From: Halopseudomonas pelagia CL-AP6
GTDB taxonomy: Bacteria; Pseudomonadota; Gammaproteobacteria; Pseudomonadales; Pseudomonadaceae
Direction of reading: 5' to 3'
DNA length: 64,000 nt
Assembly (NCBI RefSeq): GCF_000410875.1
Contig: NZ_AROI01000016.1
Coordinates: 62,001-126,000, forward strand
Under the pieces are notes generated by a model. That model was not told the origin of the DNA. It saw only the letters and a list, made by a program, of their open reading frames with translations, and did no database searches. The translations under genes and the position numbers were made by a program. Shown piece after piece: positions 11,191 to 23,118 of this stretch (position 1 is the stretch's first letter; the number at the start of each line of letters is the position of its first letter).

Positions 11191-12375
11191 TTAACGGTAG
11201 GCTTCAAACAGCCCAGTTGCACCCATACCACCACCCACGCACATGGTCACGATGCCGTAACGCAGATTGCGGCGCTGCAGTTCGCGTACCAGATGACCGA
11301 CCTGGCGCGAGCCGGTCATGCCAAATGGATGACCAATGGAGATCGAACCTCCATTGACGTTGTACTTGTCGTTGTCGATACCCAGATAATCGCGAGCGTA
11401 CAGGCACTGGGAAGCAAAGGCTTCATTCAGCTCCCACAAGTCGATATCCGCCACAGTTAAACCGCGTGCTGCGAGCAGCTTGGGTACGGAGTACACCGGC
11501 CCTATGCCCATCTCGTCGGGCTGGCAGCCGGCGACGGTAAAGCCGCGGAAATAAGCCTTGGGCTTTAGACCCAACTCCAGCGCTTTTTCCAGACTCATGA
11601 CCAAGGTCATGGAAGCACCATCGGACAGCTGCGACGCATTACCTGCAGTCACCGAACCGTCATCGGCAAATACCGGCTTGAGGCTGGAAAGGGCTTCCAG
11701 GGTGGTGTCAGGACGGTTGCACTCGTCCACATCCACTACGCCGTCGACGATGCTGATTTCACCGGTTTGCTTGTCCTGGACCTGGTACTTCACCGTCATC
11801 GGCACAATCTCGTCACTGAACAGGCCTTCTGCCTGAGCGCGCGCGGTGCGCTGCTGACTCTGCAGCGAATAAGCGTCCTGCATTTCACGGGTGACGTTGT
11901 AACGGCGAGCCACTACCTCGGCAGTCTGTCCCATGGGGTAATAGATGCCGGGCAGCTGTTCCTGCAGAATCGGGTTGTAAAGGTTGTCGGTATTTCTGCT
12001 CTTGGCGGTCATGGTGATCGACTCGACGCCACCGGCGACAATCGCCTCCGAGCAACCGGACGCGATCTGGTTAGCTGCGATGGCAATCGACTGCAGGCCG
12101 GAGGAACAAAAACGATTCAGTGTCATCCCCGCAGCGTGAATGCCCAGACCGGACAGCACTGCGACATTACGACCGATATTGTAGCCTTGGGCACCTTCAT
12201 TCGAGCCTGCACCGACGATGCAGTCATCCACCAACATCGGATCGATACCGGTACGTGCAAGCAAGGCATTAACGCAATGCGCAGCCATATCATCGGGACG
12301 GGTGATATTGAATTTGCCGCGGAAAGACTTGGCCAGACCCGTACGGACGCTGTCTACAATAACTACTTCGCGCAT
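11191..12375 (-). CDS. Acetyl-CoA acyltransferase (thiolase)
   Basis: Thiolase of the FadA/AtoB superfamily, about 394 aa, catalysing acyl-CoA + acetyl-CoA <-> 3-ketoacyl-CoA + CoA. The first active Cys is in NRFCSSGLQ (about residue 91). The second is in the C-terminal [10 protein letters not shown], and the base His lies in [11 protein letters not shown] chose ATG 12375 ([10 protein letters not shown]), which is preceded by GAGG; the open frame extends 22 codons further without a good start signal. Whether it serves beta-oxidation, amino-acid breakdown or polyhydroxyalkanoate precursor supply cannot be decided. No fadB-like partner is adjacent, but a dehydrogenase gene lies upstream. Confidence 0.88.
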   Translation of the reverse strand: MREVVIVDSVRTGLAKSFRGKFNITRPDDMAAHCVNALLARTGIDPMLVDDCIVGAGSNEGAQGYNIGRNVAVLSGLGIHAAGMTLNRFCSSGLQSIAIAANQIASGCSEAIVAGGVESITMTAKSRNTDNLYNPILQEQLPGIYYPMGQTAEVVARRYNVTREMQDAYSLQSQQRTARAQAEGLFSDEIVPMTVKYQVQDKQTGEISIVDGVVDVDECNRPDTTLEALSSLKPVFADDGSVTAGNASQLSDGASMTLVMSLEKALELGLKPKAYFRGFTVAGCQPDEMGIGPVYSVPKLLAARGLTVADIDLWELNEAFASQCLYARDYLGIDNDKYNVNGGSISIGHPFGMTGSRQVGHLVRELQRRNLRYGIVTMCVGGGMGATGLFEAYR

Positions 12376-12514
12376 CGTGATACCTCGGTGTTGGGTTAAG
12401 TTGGCGGCCCGCTGAGTTAGCGAGCCGTGCAAAGACCGCAAAGCTTAAGACCCACGCGCTGTGCGGTTAAGCATTATTGCTCTGAATGATAATGGTCCAT
12501 ACTAGCGCAAGCCC

Positions 12515-13345
12515 TCATATTTTGGCTTGCTCGATCCGTTTAGCAGCCAGCCGCGTCATCTCATCATAGATGACTTGCGGATCAGCTTGCTTGGCCGCCC
12601 AGGCCAGCCGGCCACTTTCATGTGGCAGGATCATGAACCGATCAGCGGCGCTTTCTTGATAAATAATGCCCGCAACGTCAGCAGCGCTAATGGGCGAGCT
12701 TTCCAGCAATTTGGCCACCTGTTGCTTGGCTGCCTGATCTGGCCCACGGAAGGAGTCCAATAAATTGGTCTGGAAAAAAGACGGGCATACCACATTCACT
12801 TTTATACCCAATGGTTGCAACTCCGCCAGCAAGCTTTCAGAAAGGGCTACTACCCCGGCCTTGGCCACATTGTAGTTACTCATGCCGGGGGACTGCATCA
12901 ACGCCGCCATTGAGGCGATATTGATGATCCTGCCGCTGCGCTGACGCATAAGGATCGGCATAAAAGCCTTGCAACCCTTAACCACGCCCATCAGATTAAC
13001 GCTGATCTGCCATTCCCAGTCCTCCAGCGACAGATCCCAAAAAAACCCGCCCGAAGAAACCCCTGCGTTATTGATCAGCACATCAATCCCGTCCATGCGC
13101 TCTTCGCATGTCTGCGCCAATGCTGCCAACTGACTAAAATCACGCACGTCACAACGCTGGCAGAAGCCATTGCCGCCCTCCTGCTCTGCCAACTCCAGGG
13201 TTTCTTTCAAGCCATCGGTCTGAAGGTCGGCAAGTGCCAGCCGCGCGCCATTGCGCGCATAGCACAGGGCCAACTCCCTGCCCAGCCCGCTGCCAGCGCC
13301 GGTAATGACGACACGCTGCCCACCAGAATGCATATTTGCCTGCAT
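12515..13345 (-). CDS. SDR-family NAD(P)-dependent oxidoreductase
   Basis: Short-chain dehydrogenase/reductase of about 276 aa. The cofactor motif TGAGSGLG is near residue 15, NNAG near 92 follows LINNAG, the catalytic Ser is in NIASMAA, and the YxxxK pair is in YNVAKAG. The C-terminal 60 residues (EMTRLAAKRIEQAK) are typical of the longer classical SDRs of unknown substrate. ATG 13345 has AGAGGA seven bases upstream; a GTG two codons earlier is less likely. It may accompany the neighbouring thiolase in acyl metabolism, which is inference from position only. Confidence 0.85.
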   Translation of the reverse strand: MQANMHSGGQRVVITGAGSGLGRELALCYARNGARLALADLQTDGLKETLELAEQEGGNGFCQRCDVRDFSQLAALAQTCEERMDGIDVLINNAGVSSGGFFWDLSLEDWEWQISVNLMGVVKGCKAFMPILMRQRSGRIINIASMAALMQSPGMSNYNVAKAGVVALSESLLAELQPLGIKVNVVCPSFFQTNLLDSFRGPDQAAKQQVAKLLESSPISAADVAGIIYQESAADRFMILPHESGRLAWAAKQADPQVIYDEMTRLAAKRIEQAKI

Positions 13346-13504
13346 GATCACGTCCTCTGCGGATCGCAGGGCGCTACCTGCGATGCATTTATTATTTTTG
13401 TCTCAGAATTACTGACAGAGTCAGTCTAACCATTCGGCAGCGCCGGGATGGGAGAAAATGACCATAATAAATCCGGCGAATAGGCTGGCGGTCTTCCCGC
13501 TTTG

Positions 13505-14134
13505 TTATGTCGGCTTCTGAGCAACGCGCTGGTAATTAGCCTGATAACGCGCTTGACCCATGGCTTGAATCTGCCCATCGATCAACGCCTCAAAAGGCTT
13601 CAGCAATGGGGAAAAATCGGTTGCCGGCTCAATACGCTGCAACGCCTCGACGCCGGCCTCCAGCGTGGAGAGCGCGCCAGGCTGGGGCGCCTTGCGCAGG
13701 CGATAGCGGCTCTGTAAACCTTCCGGCAACGCGACCTTCGGCAGCCGCTGTAATAACGGATTCAGATGCAGGAGTTTGCGCGCCTTGCGCCAGGTTCCGT
13801 CAAGCAATACCAAGCGCCTTGGTCGCGCTAGTTCGACGGCGGCCCCCACCACCGGGACGCCTGTACCCGGAAACAGAATCTCGGTTTGCCAGCCTGGGTC
13901 CGCCAGCAAGTTATACCAGGGAGAGCCCTCAGCAAGAGTTTCAGTTATCAGCAAATGCGCTCCAGCCACTCCCGCTACCAGCAAGCGCGCAGTGTTCAAG
14001 GCATGGCGATGCTCACTGGGGTGCTGTATTACCAACAACTGGATGCGCGTTGAGATATGCGGTACTAACGCACAAAGGCAATACCTGGCAGGACGCAAGC
14101 AACATTCGCAACGAGAGGGGGCGTTGGGATTCAC
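13505..14134 (-). CDS. DTW-domain tRNA-uridine aminocarboxypropyltransferase (TapT-like)
   Basis: 209-aa DTW-domain protein. The family member TapT (YfiP) uses SAM to add a 3-amino-3-carboxypropyl group to uridine 47 (acp3U) of several tRNAs. The N-terminus has a Cys cluster (C-x-x-C ... Y-C-L-C), and the family-naming D-x-T-W motif appears as LLDGTWRKARKL in the middle of the protein. A TLxxR/HP-type motif is seen as VIQHPSEHRHALNT. The start is GTG. No operon partners are close: the SDR gene ends 159 bp downstream. Confidence 0.85.
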   Translation of the reverse strand: MNPNAPSRCECCLRPARYCLCALVPHISTRIQLLVIQHPSEHRHALNTARLLVAGVAGAHLLITETLAEGSPWYNLLADPGWQTEILFPGTGVPVVGAAVELARPRRLVLLDGTWRKARKLLHLNPLLQRLPKVALPEGLQSRYRLRKAPQPGALSTLEAGVEALQRIEPATDFSPLLKPFEALIDGQIQAMGQARYQANYQRVAQKPT

Positions 14135-14202
14135 GGGGACGCTTCACAGTGCGAGTTAGCAAGATGGGAAGGTCGATGGTAACGGCAAGCGGTTAAAGAC
14201 AC

Positions 14203-14237
14203 AAAAAAAAAGCGGACAGCATGCACATGCTGTCCGC
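14203..14237 (-). terminator. Strong terminator downstream of ccoM
   Basis: A perfect 12-bp stem GCGGACAGCATG/CATGCTGTCCGC with a two-base loop, followed on the minus strand by nine T. It lies 65 bp past the stop of the small ccoM-like gene. Confidence 0.9.
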
Positions 14238-14301
14238 AAAAGGCCTTGCGAGCCATGCACTGCATCACACTCTGTGGCGGAAAATCACCACAGAGTAGAA
14301 A

Positions 14302-14433
14302 TCAATCAGGCGGATTACTGTTTTTGCGCTTTTTATGACTGTCGCGCCAGATGAACCAGACTACGCCACCCAGAAACGCGACCATCATAGCCACTGTCAC
14401 TACACCGGCAACCACCACTTCATCGATAAACAT
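14302..14433 (-). CDS. ccoM: CcoM-like small subunit of cbb3-type cytochrome c oxidase
   Basis: A 43-aa single-span membrane protein: a short acidic start (MFIDE), one hydrophobic helix of about 24 residues (V6-W29), then a basic tail (RDSHKKRKN). This pattern matches my recollection of CcoM, first seen in the Pseudomonas stutzeri cbb3 oxidase structure, where it packs against the CcoN/CcoP subunits and aids assembly and stability. The match includes the VVxAGVVTVxxMVAF core and the FIW(K/R)D exit. The ATG has GAGGAG at a normal distance, and a strong terminator follows, so it looks like a monocistronic gene. The identification is by motif from memory, not by search. Confidence 0.75.
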   Translation of the reverse strand: MFIDEVVVAGVVTVAMMVAFLGGVVWFIWRDSHKKRKNSNPPD

Positions 14434-14541
14434 GTCTTTTGCTCCTCAGCCATCCATGACCAAAGAATATCCCCACATTTACTGCGGCTTATTGATAAGG
14501 ATCAAATCTGTGGTGCATTTATCGAATTGCGAGCGATTAAA

Positions 14542-14781
14542 TCAAGACTTGCGGGGATTTTTCTTTTTCTTCTTCTTCGCAGGCTTGCCGTCTCTAGCTA
14601 GCGGCTTGCCGGGAATCGGAAACGCTTTCTCGAACGCCGAGCGCACTTCTTCCAGACGTGCGTCGTGCACCAGGTGCAGCCGCTCACGACGACGTTGCTG
14701 AAAATCGATAATGGGGGTATCGGTATCGTCTGCCAAAAAGCTATCCGCCACAGCCACGTTTGAGAAATGCCAGCTTAGCAC
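14542..14781 (-). CDS. Small conserved-looking protein with Lys-rich tail
   Basis: About 79 aa, function unknown. The middle part (IDFQQRRRERLHLVHDARLEEVRSAFEKAF) is predicted helical and charged, and the end is a run of lysines (six K within KPAKKKKKKNPRKS). It could be nucleic-acid binding, but that is speculation. The start is uncertain: GTG 14781 lies four bases after the stop of the upstream small gene, suggesting coupled translation, but no well-spaced ribosome site is visible; the open frame itself reaches 14847. Confidence 0.45.
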   Translation of the reverse strand: MLSWHFSNVAVADSFLADDTDTPIIDFQQRRRERLHLVHDARLEEVRSAFEKAFPIPGKPLARDGKPAKKKKKKNPRKS

Positions 14782-14785
14782 CGCC

Positions 14786-15043
14786 TCAGACTTGAATGTC
14801 AACCAGCAAGCCCTTACTGGGCAGATCTTCCAGGTCCTGCCGGCCACTCATTGCGGACGCAGGCTGTCGCCTGGCTCGATTACGCCTGCGCTCGGGGTAA
14901 CGCCCTGCATCACGCTGGCGCCGCTCACCCACTTCTGCCAGCGCCTCATGCACCGGTTCGGTCGCCACAGTCGGCTGAACCGTCCGTTTCGGCTTTATAA
15001 CATCCTGTTGTGCTCCCACTACGGGAAGCCCGGGAATAAGCAT
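14786..15043 (-). CDS. Hypothetical small basic protein
   Basis: 85 aa. The ATG has GAGG five bases upstream, which decides this start over the longer frame to 15103. The body is rich in Arg/Glu/Gln (VGERRQRDAGRYPERRRNRARRQ) and looks disordered and highly charged. The C-terminus (LEDLPSKGLLVDIQV) is more hydrophobic. I do not recognise the family, although similar short Arg-rich proteins are common in Pseudomonas. It probably forms a two-gene unit with the next small gene. Confidence 0.5.
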   Translation of the reverse strand: MLIPGLPVVGAQQDVIKPKRTVQPTVATEPVHEALAEVGERRQRDAGRYPERRRNRARRQPASAMSGRQDLEDLPSKGLLVDIQV

Positions 15044-15315
15044 GAATGCCTCGCTTGGCCTGACTCCTGTAGCAGACCATGATGTGAGTGACGCTATATA
15101 CAACTAAAGCGCACACGTCTAAATGACCCTCCATGGATCACCTTCCTCTATATCGACCACGATTGTTCATTCTTTATCCAGCTAAATGTGAAGCAAGTCA
15201 TATTATTTTCACAAAATCCGTCCCCGACAGAAAAATACGGGTTGTTCGCGGCGGTTTCTGCGCAGGAGTGGATCGGTTAATATAACCGCCTTTTTCGAAT
15301 CGGCAGGAGAGTGAC

Positions 15316-18156
<2,841 letters not shown>

Positions 18157-19344
18157 TCAAAGCGGGCAGAGCAGCCCCAGAAAAACCTGCAATTGTTCGC
18201 GCTTGGCCATCGCATCGCGGTGGCCAAGCGCGATCAGCTCCTGGCAGTACTCCGCCTCGAACAGCAAATAACTGACGACGCTTCCGCCAGACGCGCGGGT
18301 CGCCCCGCTGCCACGCAGGAATGCGCGCAATGGTGCAGGCAGGGAGCGCCGGTGGCGGGCAGCGATAAGATCCAACGGCTCGCTCGGCGATATAATCAGC
18401 ACCTCCACCTGTTGCACGCCGTTGCCATGCTCCTGCGCACCACGCGGCAGCAAGCCGGCCAGAAGGTTCATCCGCTCAAGCAACTCCAGGTCCGTCTCCA
18501 AATTATCAACGAAGGTACTATTGAGCAGGTGACCGCCAATCTGCGCCAGCGTCGGCGGCAAAGCACTGCGAATGCGCGGCCCGCGCCTTCCGCCAGCCGG
18601 CTCATTGGCGAGGTTGTCGGACACGCCTACCACCAGTACTCGATCTGCACCCAAGTGCAGTGCCGGACTGATCGGCGCGCGCTGGCGCACGGCACCATCA
18701 CCAAACCACTCACGGTTGAGCTGCACCGGCGCAAACAAAAGCGGGATGGCGGCCGATGCCATCAGATGATCAAGTCGCAAAGGGGTTTGCACGCCAACGC
18801 GGCGATGCCGGTTCCACGGCGTAATGCGCTCATGACCCTGGTAGAAACAGACTGATTCTGCTGATTGATAACCAAATGCGCTGACCGATACCGCGCGCAG
18901 GTGGCCGCTGAGCAGAGATTCTTCAATCTGGCCAAAACGCAGACTCTTATCCAGCAAATGCCGAAGCGGCCGGTTATCCAATAGGGCGCTGGGATGCTTG
19001 CGCCCTATCCCCATCAGATTTGCCCCGGTCCAACGCAGCGCCTGCGCCAGCACTCCGGGCCAGTCGGCACGGTAGACTTGATGGCAGCGGAAATTCGACC
19101 ACACCTCATGCATACGTTGCACAGCGTGACTAAAATCGGTCGCGTTGGTCGCCAGCGCCAACGCATTGATAGCGCCGGCCGATGTGCCACAAATCACCGG
19201 AAAGGGATTAACCTTCTGGTCAGGCAGCAGTTCGTTAATGGCTTGCAGCACGCCTACTTGGTAGGCGGCCCGAGCCCCACCACCAGACAACACCAGGCCG
19301 GTAGTGCCCGGCTTACATACCTGGCGAACCTGCGGCTCCGTCAT
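18157..19344 (-). CDS. Patatin-like phospholipase (RssA-like)
   Basis: 395-aa patatin-family serine hydrolase. The oxyanion loop GGGARAAY is at 21-28, the nucleophile elbow GTSAG at 53-57 (Ser55), and the catalytic Asp in FGDGAVRQ near 216. The C-terminal 120 residues resemble the extension of bacterial patatins whose substrate is unknown. Its start overlaps the stop of the upstream acyltransferase gene by four bases, so the two are co-translated. It may act on membrane lipids alongside lipid A acylation, but that link is inference. No signal peptide is seen, so it is cytosolic or peripheral. It is distinct from the SLOG-patatin in the island. Confidence 0.85.
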   Translation of the reverse strand: MTEPQVRQVCKPGTTGLVLSGGGARAAYQVGVLQAINELLPDQKVNPFPVICGTSAGAINALALATNATDFSHAVQRMHEVWSNFRCHQVYRADWPGVLAQALRWTGANLMGIGRKHPSALLDNRPLRHLLDKSLRFGQIEESLLSGHLRAVSVSAFGYQSAESVCFYQGHERITPWNRHRRVGVQTPLRLDHLMASAAIPLLFAPVQLNREWFGDGAVRQRAPISPALHLGADRVLVVGVSDNLANEPAGGRRGPRIRSALPPTLAQIGGHLLNSTFVDNLETDLELLERMNLLAGLLPRGAQEHGNGVQQVEVLIISPSEPLDLIAARHRRSLPAPLRAFLRGSGATRASGGSVVSYLLFEAEYCQELIALGHRDAMAKREQLQVFLGLLCPL

Positions 19345-20294
19345 CTGCGTACCTGACGACGCTTGCTCTTTTTCGCATAGGGCCGGCTTTCACCCTCTGG
19401 CCGTGTTTTAAAGCGTCGATGCACCCACATATATTGCTCGGGCTGAGCCAGAATTGCCTGCTCCACCCACTGATTGATACGTAACGCGTCCGCGATCTCG
19501 TCCTGGCTGGGGAAGTTCTCCAGCGGCGGATGCACTACTAGTTTGTACCCCCGCCCGCCGGCCAAGCGAGTCTGGGTAAAGGGAATCACCTGCGCCTTGC
19601 CCAGCCGAGCAAAGGTGCTGGTCGCGGTCACAGTGGCCGCCGATACACCGAACAGCGGTACGAAGACGCTGGCCTTGCGCCCGTAATCCTGATCCGGCGC
19701 ATACCAGATCGCTCTGCCGGCGCGCAGGGACTTGAACATCGCCCGCACGTCTTCGCGCTCGATGGCAACGGCATCGGCGTTATGTCTTTCCCGGCCGTGG
19801 CGCTGTACATAATCAAAAGCCGGATTGCGATGCTCGCGATACATTCCATCGATAGTCGCTTTCTGGCCAAGCAGGGCCGCACCCAGCTCCAGAGTAGTAA
19901 AATGCAGCGACATCAGCACAACCCCCTGCCCCGCTGCCCGCGCTTGCTCAAGATGTTCTAGCCCCTCGATCTGCGCCAACCTGGCCAGGCGATCTTTAGG
20001 CCACCACCAGGCCATGGCCATTTCAAACAACGCTATCCCATTGGAGGCGAAATTGGCCCTGAGCAGTTCGGCGCGGCGCGCCTCGCTCCAGTGCGGAAAG
20101 CACAATGCCAAATTCACCTGGGCAATGCGCCTGCGCTCAGGCATGCCCCAGTACATAGCCCAGCCGAGCAGGCGCCCAAGCCCGAGCAGTACCCGGTAGG
20201 GCAAGCGCACCACTAACCATAAAAAGCCCAGCCCCAACCATAGCAACCAGTACCGAGGCTGCAGCAGGCTACGACTGAAAACCGCACTACTCAT
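19341..20294 (-). CDS. htrB: Lipid A biosynthesis lauroyl acyltransferase (HtrB/LpxL family)
   Basis: 317-aa inner-membrane late acyltransferase that adds a secondary acyl chain to lipid A. There is one N-terminal hydrophobic anchor (about 15-45). The HX4E active site is at H131-E136 (HFTTLE), followed by the GAALL, YREHRNP and RxGRAIWYAPDQDYG conserved segments. The C-terminal tail is basic. In P. aeruginosa a gene in this spot beside minC is htrB2, which adds the C2 secondary laurate; equating the two is based on position. Divergent from minC and overlapping the patatin gene. Confidence 0.9.
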   Translation of the reverse strand: MSSAVFSRSLLQPRYWLLWLGLGFLWLVVRLPYRVLLGLGRLLGWAMYWGMPERRRIAQVNLALCFPHWSEARRAELLRANFASNGIALFEMAMAWWWPKDRLARLAQIEGLEHLEQARAAGQGVVLMSLHFTTLELGAALLGQKATIDGMYREHRNPAFDYVQRHGRERHNADAVAIEREDVRAMFKSLRAGRAIWYAPDQDYGRKASVFVPLFGVSAATVTATSTFARLGKAQVIPFTQTRLAGGRGYKLVVHPPLENFPSQDEIADALRINQWVEQAILAQPEQYMWVHRRFKTRPEGESRPYAKKSKRRQVRR

Positions 20295-20419
20295 AACGAA
20301 CTGCCCATAAGAGAACCGTCATCGATGAAAAGGGCATTCTACCCAAGCCGCGCACTGCTTGCGATCAGCGCGGGCAATCTATATAAGTGTGCGCACAAAC
20401 TGTGCTCTGTGGACCTGAC

Positions 20420-21157
20420 ATGACTGCTGATACAAACCTCGACCTGCTCGAACAAGACCCGGTATTCAATCTCAAGGGCGGCATGCTGACCGTCACCATT
20501 ATTGAAGTAGTGCGCCTGGATACCGGACGTTTCGCCAAACAACTGGCCGACAAGAAAGAGCAGGCACCTAATTTTTTCAGCGATACCCCGGTGGTTATCA
20601 GCTTGGAAAAACTCGACGCTCACATGAACTTGAGCACCCTGGCCGGGCTGCTGCAAATCTGCAAGAACCACGGCCTGCTACCAGTAGCCCTGCGTGGCTC
20701 GGAGAATTTCCGCCCGCTCGCGCAACAGAGCGGGCTAGTGCTCATGCCGCCGGGGCGCGGCCGTGAGAAGCCCGCCGAGGTAGTTGCCGAAGCACCGCTG
20801 CAGGCACCAGAGCCGCAGCCCAGTGCCAACGTGCCGAACAAGATCATTACTCAGCCAATCCGCTCCGGGCAGCAGGTCTATGCTCCAGGGGGCGATCTAG
20901 TGGTGTTGGCCCCGGTCAGTGCCGGCTCGGAGTTGCTGGCGGATGGCAATATCCACGTCTATGGGCCATTACGCGGCCGCGCCCTTGCCGGGGTGCGTGG
21001 CAACACCGAAGCACGGGTTTTTTGCCAATCGCTGGAGGCCGAACTGGTGTCTATCGCCGGGCACTACAAAGTCGCTGAAGATCTGCGCAAAAGCCTGTGG
21101 AAGCAGGCCGTACATGTCAGCCTGGACGGCGACAGCTTGAAGATAGCCGCCCTATGA
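20420..21157 (+). CDS. minC: Septum site-determining protein MinC
   Basis: Inhibitor of FtsZ ring formation away from mid-cell, about 245 aa. The N-terminal FtsZ-inhibiting domain covers about 1-105. A Pro/Ala/Glu-rich linker (VVAEAPLQAPEPQPS) joins it to the C-terminal beta-helical domain, which binds MinD and the septum (RSGQQVYAPGGDLVVLAPVSAGSE ... DGNIHVYGPLRGRALAG). ATG 20420 gives the usual N-terminus; a GTG at 20387 would add 11 residues with no better start signal. First gene of minCDE. Confidence 0.95.
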   Translation: MTADTNLDLLEQDPVFNLKGGMLTVTIIEVVRLDTGRFAKQLADKKEQAPNFFSDTPVVISLEKLDAHMNLSTLAGLLQICKNHGLLPVALRGSENFRPLAQQSGLVLMPPGRGREKPAEVVAEAPLQAPEPQPSANVPNKIITQPIRSGQQVYAPGGDLVVLAPVSAGSELLADGNIHVYGPLRGRALAGVRGNTEARVFCQSLEAELVSIAGHYKVAEDLRKSLWKQAVHVSLDGDSLKIAAL

Positions 21158-21239
21158 CCGATACTGTGCAACCATTACGGGGTGCCCGCCAGCCGTAGCC
21201 TGAGCCAACTTCCAGGCAATTGCGAAACCTCTTTGCCGT

Positions 21240-21262
21240 ACTGTTGTCATGACTGTTGTCAT
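21240..21262. repeat. Short tandem repeat upstream of minD
   Basis: Two copies of ACTGTTGTCAT separated by one G lie in the minC-minD gap; a further CAACAGT downstream is their partial inverted copy. It may be a regulatory or RNA element, but its role is unknown. Confidence 0.5.
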
Positions 21263-21317
21263 ATAGGCATCAACAGTGCTTCCAACACCCATTCAATTAC
21301 CGGACAGGAAGGTCATT

Positions 21318-22127
21318 TTGGCTAAAGTTATTGTCGTCACCTCAGGCAAGGGCGGCGTGGGCAAAACCACTACCAGCGCTGCCATCGGCACCGGACTCGC
21401 TCTGCGTGGATTCAAAACCGTTATCGTCGACTTTGATGTTGGCCTGCGTAATCTGGACCTGATCATGGGCTGTGAACGCCGCGTGGTCTATGACTTCGTG
21501 AATCTGATCAACGGCGATTCAAACCTGAACCAGACCTTGATCAAGGACAAGCGCTGCGACAAGCTGTTCATTTTGCCGGCCTCGCAAACCCGTGATAAAG
21601 ACGCGCTGACCGAAGACGGCGTCGAGCGTGTACTCAATGAGCTGAAGGAAACTTTCGACTTTATCGTTTGCGACTCCCCAGCGGGCATTGAAAAAGGTGC
21701 CCATCTGGCCATGTATTTTGCTGATGAAGCCGTGGTCGTGACCAACCCCGAAGTGTCCTCGGTACGCGACTCCGACCGCATGCTCGGGCTTCTGGCGAGC
21801 AAGTCACGCCTGGCTGAAAAGGGCGAGAAGATCAAAGAACACCTGCTTTTGACCCGTTACAACCCCGAGCGGGTAGATAACGGCGAAATGCTTTCTGTCA
21901 GTGATGTCGAAGATATTCTGTCGATTCCGCTGCTTGGCGTCATCCCTGAATCCCAGGCGGTGCTCAAGGCCTCCAACCAGGGCGTGCCTGTGATCATGGA
22001 TGAGGCCAGCGACGCAGGCCAAGCTTATGGCGACGCCGTCGACCGTCTGCTCGGTCAGGAAAAGCCCCATCGCTTCCTCGAGGCTCAGAAGAAAGGCCTG
22101 CTGCAGCGCCTGTTTGGAGGTCGCTAA
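21318..22127 (+). CDS. minD: Septum site-determining ATPase MinD
   Basis: Membrane-cycling ParA/MinD-family ATPase of 269 aa that recruits MinC and is released by MinE. The deviant Walker A is KGGVGKTT (K11 signature, K16 catalytic). The switch regions appear as [10 protein letters not shown] and CDSPAGIE, and a C-terminal amphipathic membrane-targeting helix ([11 protein letters not shown]) is present. The start is taken as TTG 21318 because it gives the conserved [13 protein letters not shown] start and has AGGAAGG five bases upstream. The longer frame adds 14 residues with no homology. minE starts inside its stop codon. Confidence 0.95.
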   Translation: MAKVIVVTSGKGGVGKTTTSAAIGTGLALRGFKTVIVDFDVGLRNLDLIMGCERRVVYDFVNLINGDSNLNQTLIKDKRCDKLFILPASQTRDKDALTEDGVERVLNELKETFDFIVCDSPAGIEKGAHLAMYFADEAVVVTNPEVSSVRDSDRMLGLLASKSRLAEKGEKIKEHLLLTRYNPERVDNGEMLSVSDVEDILSIPLLGVIPESQAVLKASNQGVPVIMDEASDAGQAYGDAVDRLLGQEKPHRFLEAQKKGLLQRLFGGR

Positions 22128-22387
22128 TGAGCCTTTTCGACTATTTCCGTGACCGCAAGAAAGCACCCTCTACCGCCTCTGTGGCCAAAGAGCGCCTGCA
22201 GATTATCGTCGCTCACGAGCGCGGACAACGCTCACAGCCAGATTACTTGCCACAGCTGCAGCAGGAGATCATCGACGTGATCAGCAAATACGTCAAGATC
22301 GACCGGGATCAGGTACACGTTGCCCTGGAAAACCAGGATGACTGCTCGATTCTGGAACTCAACATCACCCTGCCTGAACGCCCCTGA
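22127..22387 (+). CDS. minE: Cell division topological specificity factor MinE
   Basis: 86 aa. The N-terminal membrane- and MinD-binding part ([12 protein letters not shown] ... [16 protein letters not shown]) and the C-terminal dimer domain ([17 protein letters not shown]) are both typical. It stimulates MinD ATPase and drives Min oscillation. Its ATG shares one base with the minD TAA (TAATG), so translation is coupled. Confidence 0.96.
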   Translation: MSLFDYFRDRKKAPSTASVAKERLQIIVAHERGQRSQPDYLPQLQQEIIDVISKYVKIDRDQVHVALENQDDCSILELNITLPERP

Positions 22388-22410
22388 AGCGGGATTTCGA
22401 GCACTTGATC

Positions 22411-22432
22411 GGCGCCCCTGCACGGGGGCGCC
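22411..22432 (+). terminator. GC-rich hairpin after minE
   Basis: GGCGCCCC and GGGGCGCC form an eight-base stem 24 bp past the minE stop. No T run follows, so it is at best a weak or Rho-assisted terminator, or an mRNA-stabilising hairpin. Confidence 0.35.
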
Positions 22433-22457
22433 CTGATGACCGCGCCCTGGTGATTCC

Positions 22458-23093
22458 ATGCCCCTGACCAACATCCGCATCCTGCATGAGGATCCGGCTT
22501 TTCTGATTATCTGCAAACCCTCCATGCTGTTATCAGTACCTGGCCGTGCCGAGGACAATAAAGACTGCCTGATTACCCGCCTGCAAGAAAACGGTTACCC
22601 GGAAGCGCGCATCGTTCATCGCCTGGATTGGGAAACCTCGGGCTTGCTGGTACTGGGTCGCAATGCCGACAGCCACCGCGAGCTGTCACGCCAGTTTCAT
22701 GACCGCGAGACGCAAAAAGCGTATATCGCGCTGTGTTGGGGGCAGCCAGAATCAGATTCTGGGCATATCGACCTGCCGCTTAGCTATGACCCGCCCAACA
22801 AACCGCGGCATATAGTCGATCACGAATTCGGCAAGCATGCACAAACGTTCTGGCGTGTGCTGGAGCGTCATATCGACTACTGCCGGGTCGAGCTGACCCC
22901 CATTACTGGGCGCTCACATCAACTGCGCGTGCATATGTTGGCTATCGGCCATCCTTTGCTGGGCGACCAGCTATACGCCCACAGTCAGGCTCTGGCTGCC
23001 TGCCCGAGACTTGCCCTGCATGCCGCGCAGCTGGGCATTAGTCACCCGGTCAGCGGTGAGCCCCTGCTGTTTGAGAGCCCCGCTCCCTTTTGA
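22458..23093 (+). CDS. rluA: RluA-family pseudouridine synthase
   Basis: 211-aa pseudouridine synthase. The HRLD motif with the catalytic Asp is in IVHRLDWETSGLL (about residue 55). The KxYIALCWG and GRSHQLRVHM segments are the other conserved parts of the RluA group. The size and lack of an S4 domain fit RluA, which modifies U746 of 23S rRNA and U32 of some tRNAs. The position between minE and the M18 peptidase gene matches P. aeruginosa. The start ATG lies 70 bp after minE. Confidence 0.88.
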   Translation: MPLTNIRILHEDPAFLIICKPSMLLSVPGRAEDNKDCLITRLQENGYPEARIVHRLDWETSGLLVLGRNADSHRELSRQFHDRETQKAYIALCWGQPESDSGHIDLPLSYDPPNKPRHIVDHEFGKHAQTFWRVLERHIDYCRVELTPITGRSHQLRVHMLAIGHPLLGDQLYAHSQALAACPRLALHAAQLGISHPVSGEPLLFESPAPF

Positions 23094-23118
23094 GCTGTGA
23101 CGTACACGAGGACCCTTC

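Noticed and set aside
15187-15215. TGTGAA ... TTCACA inverted repeat upstream of rapA as a Vfr/CRP site
   Set aside because: The spacing between the half-sites is about 15 bases, far longer than the six of a CRP/Vfr site.
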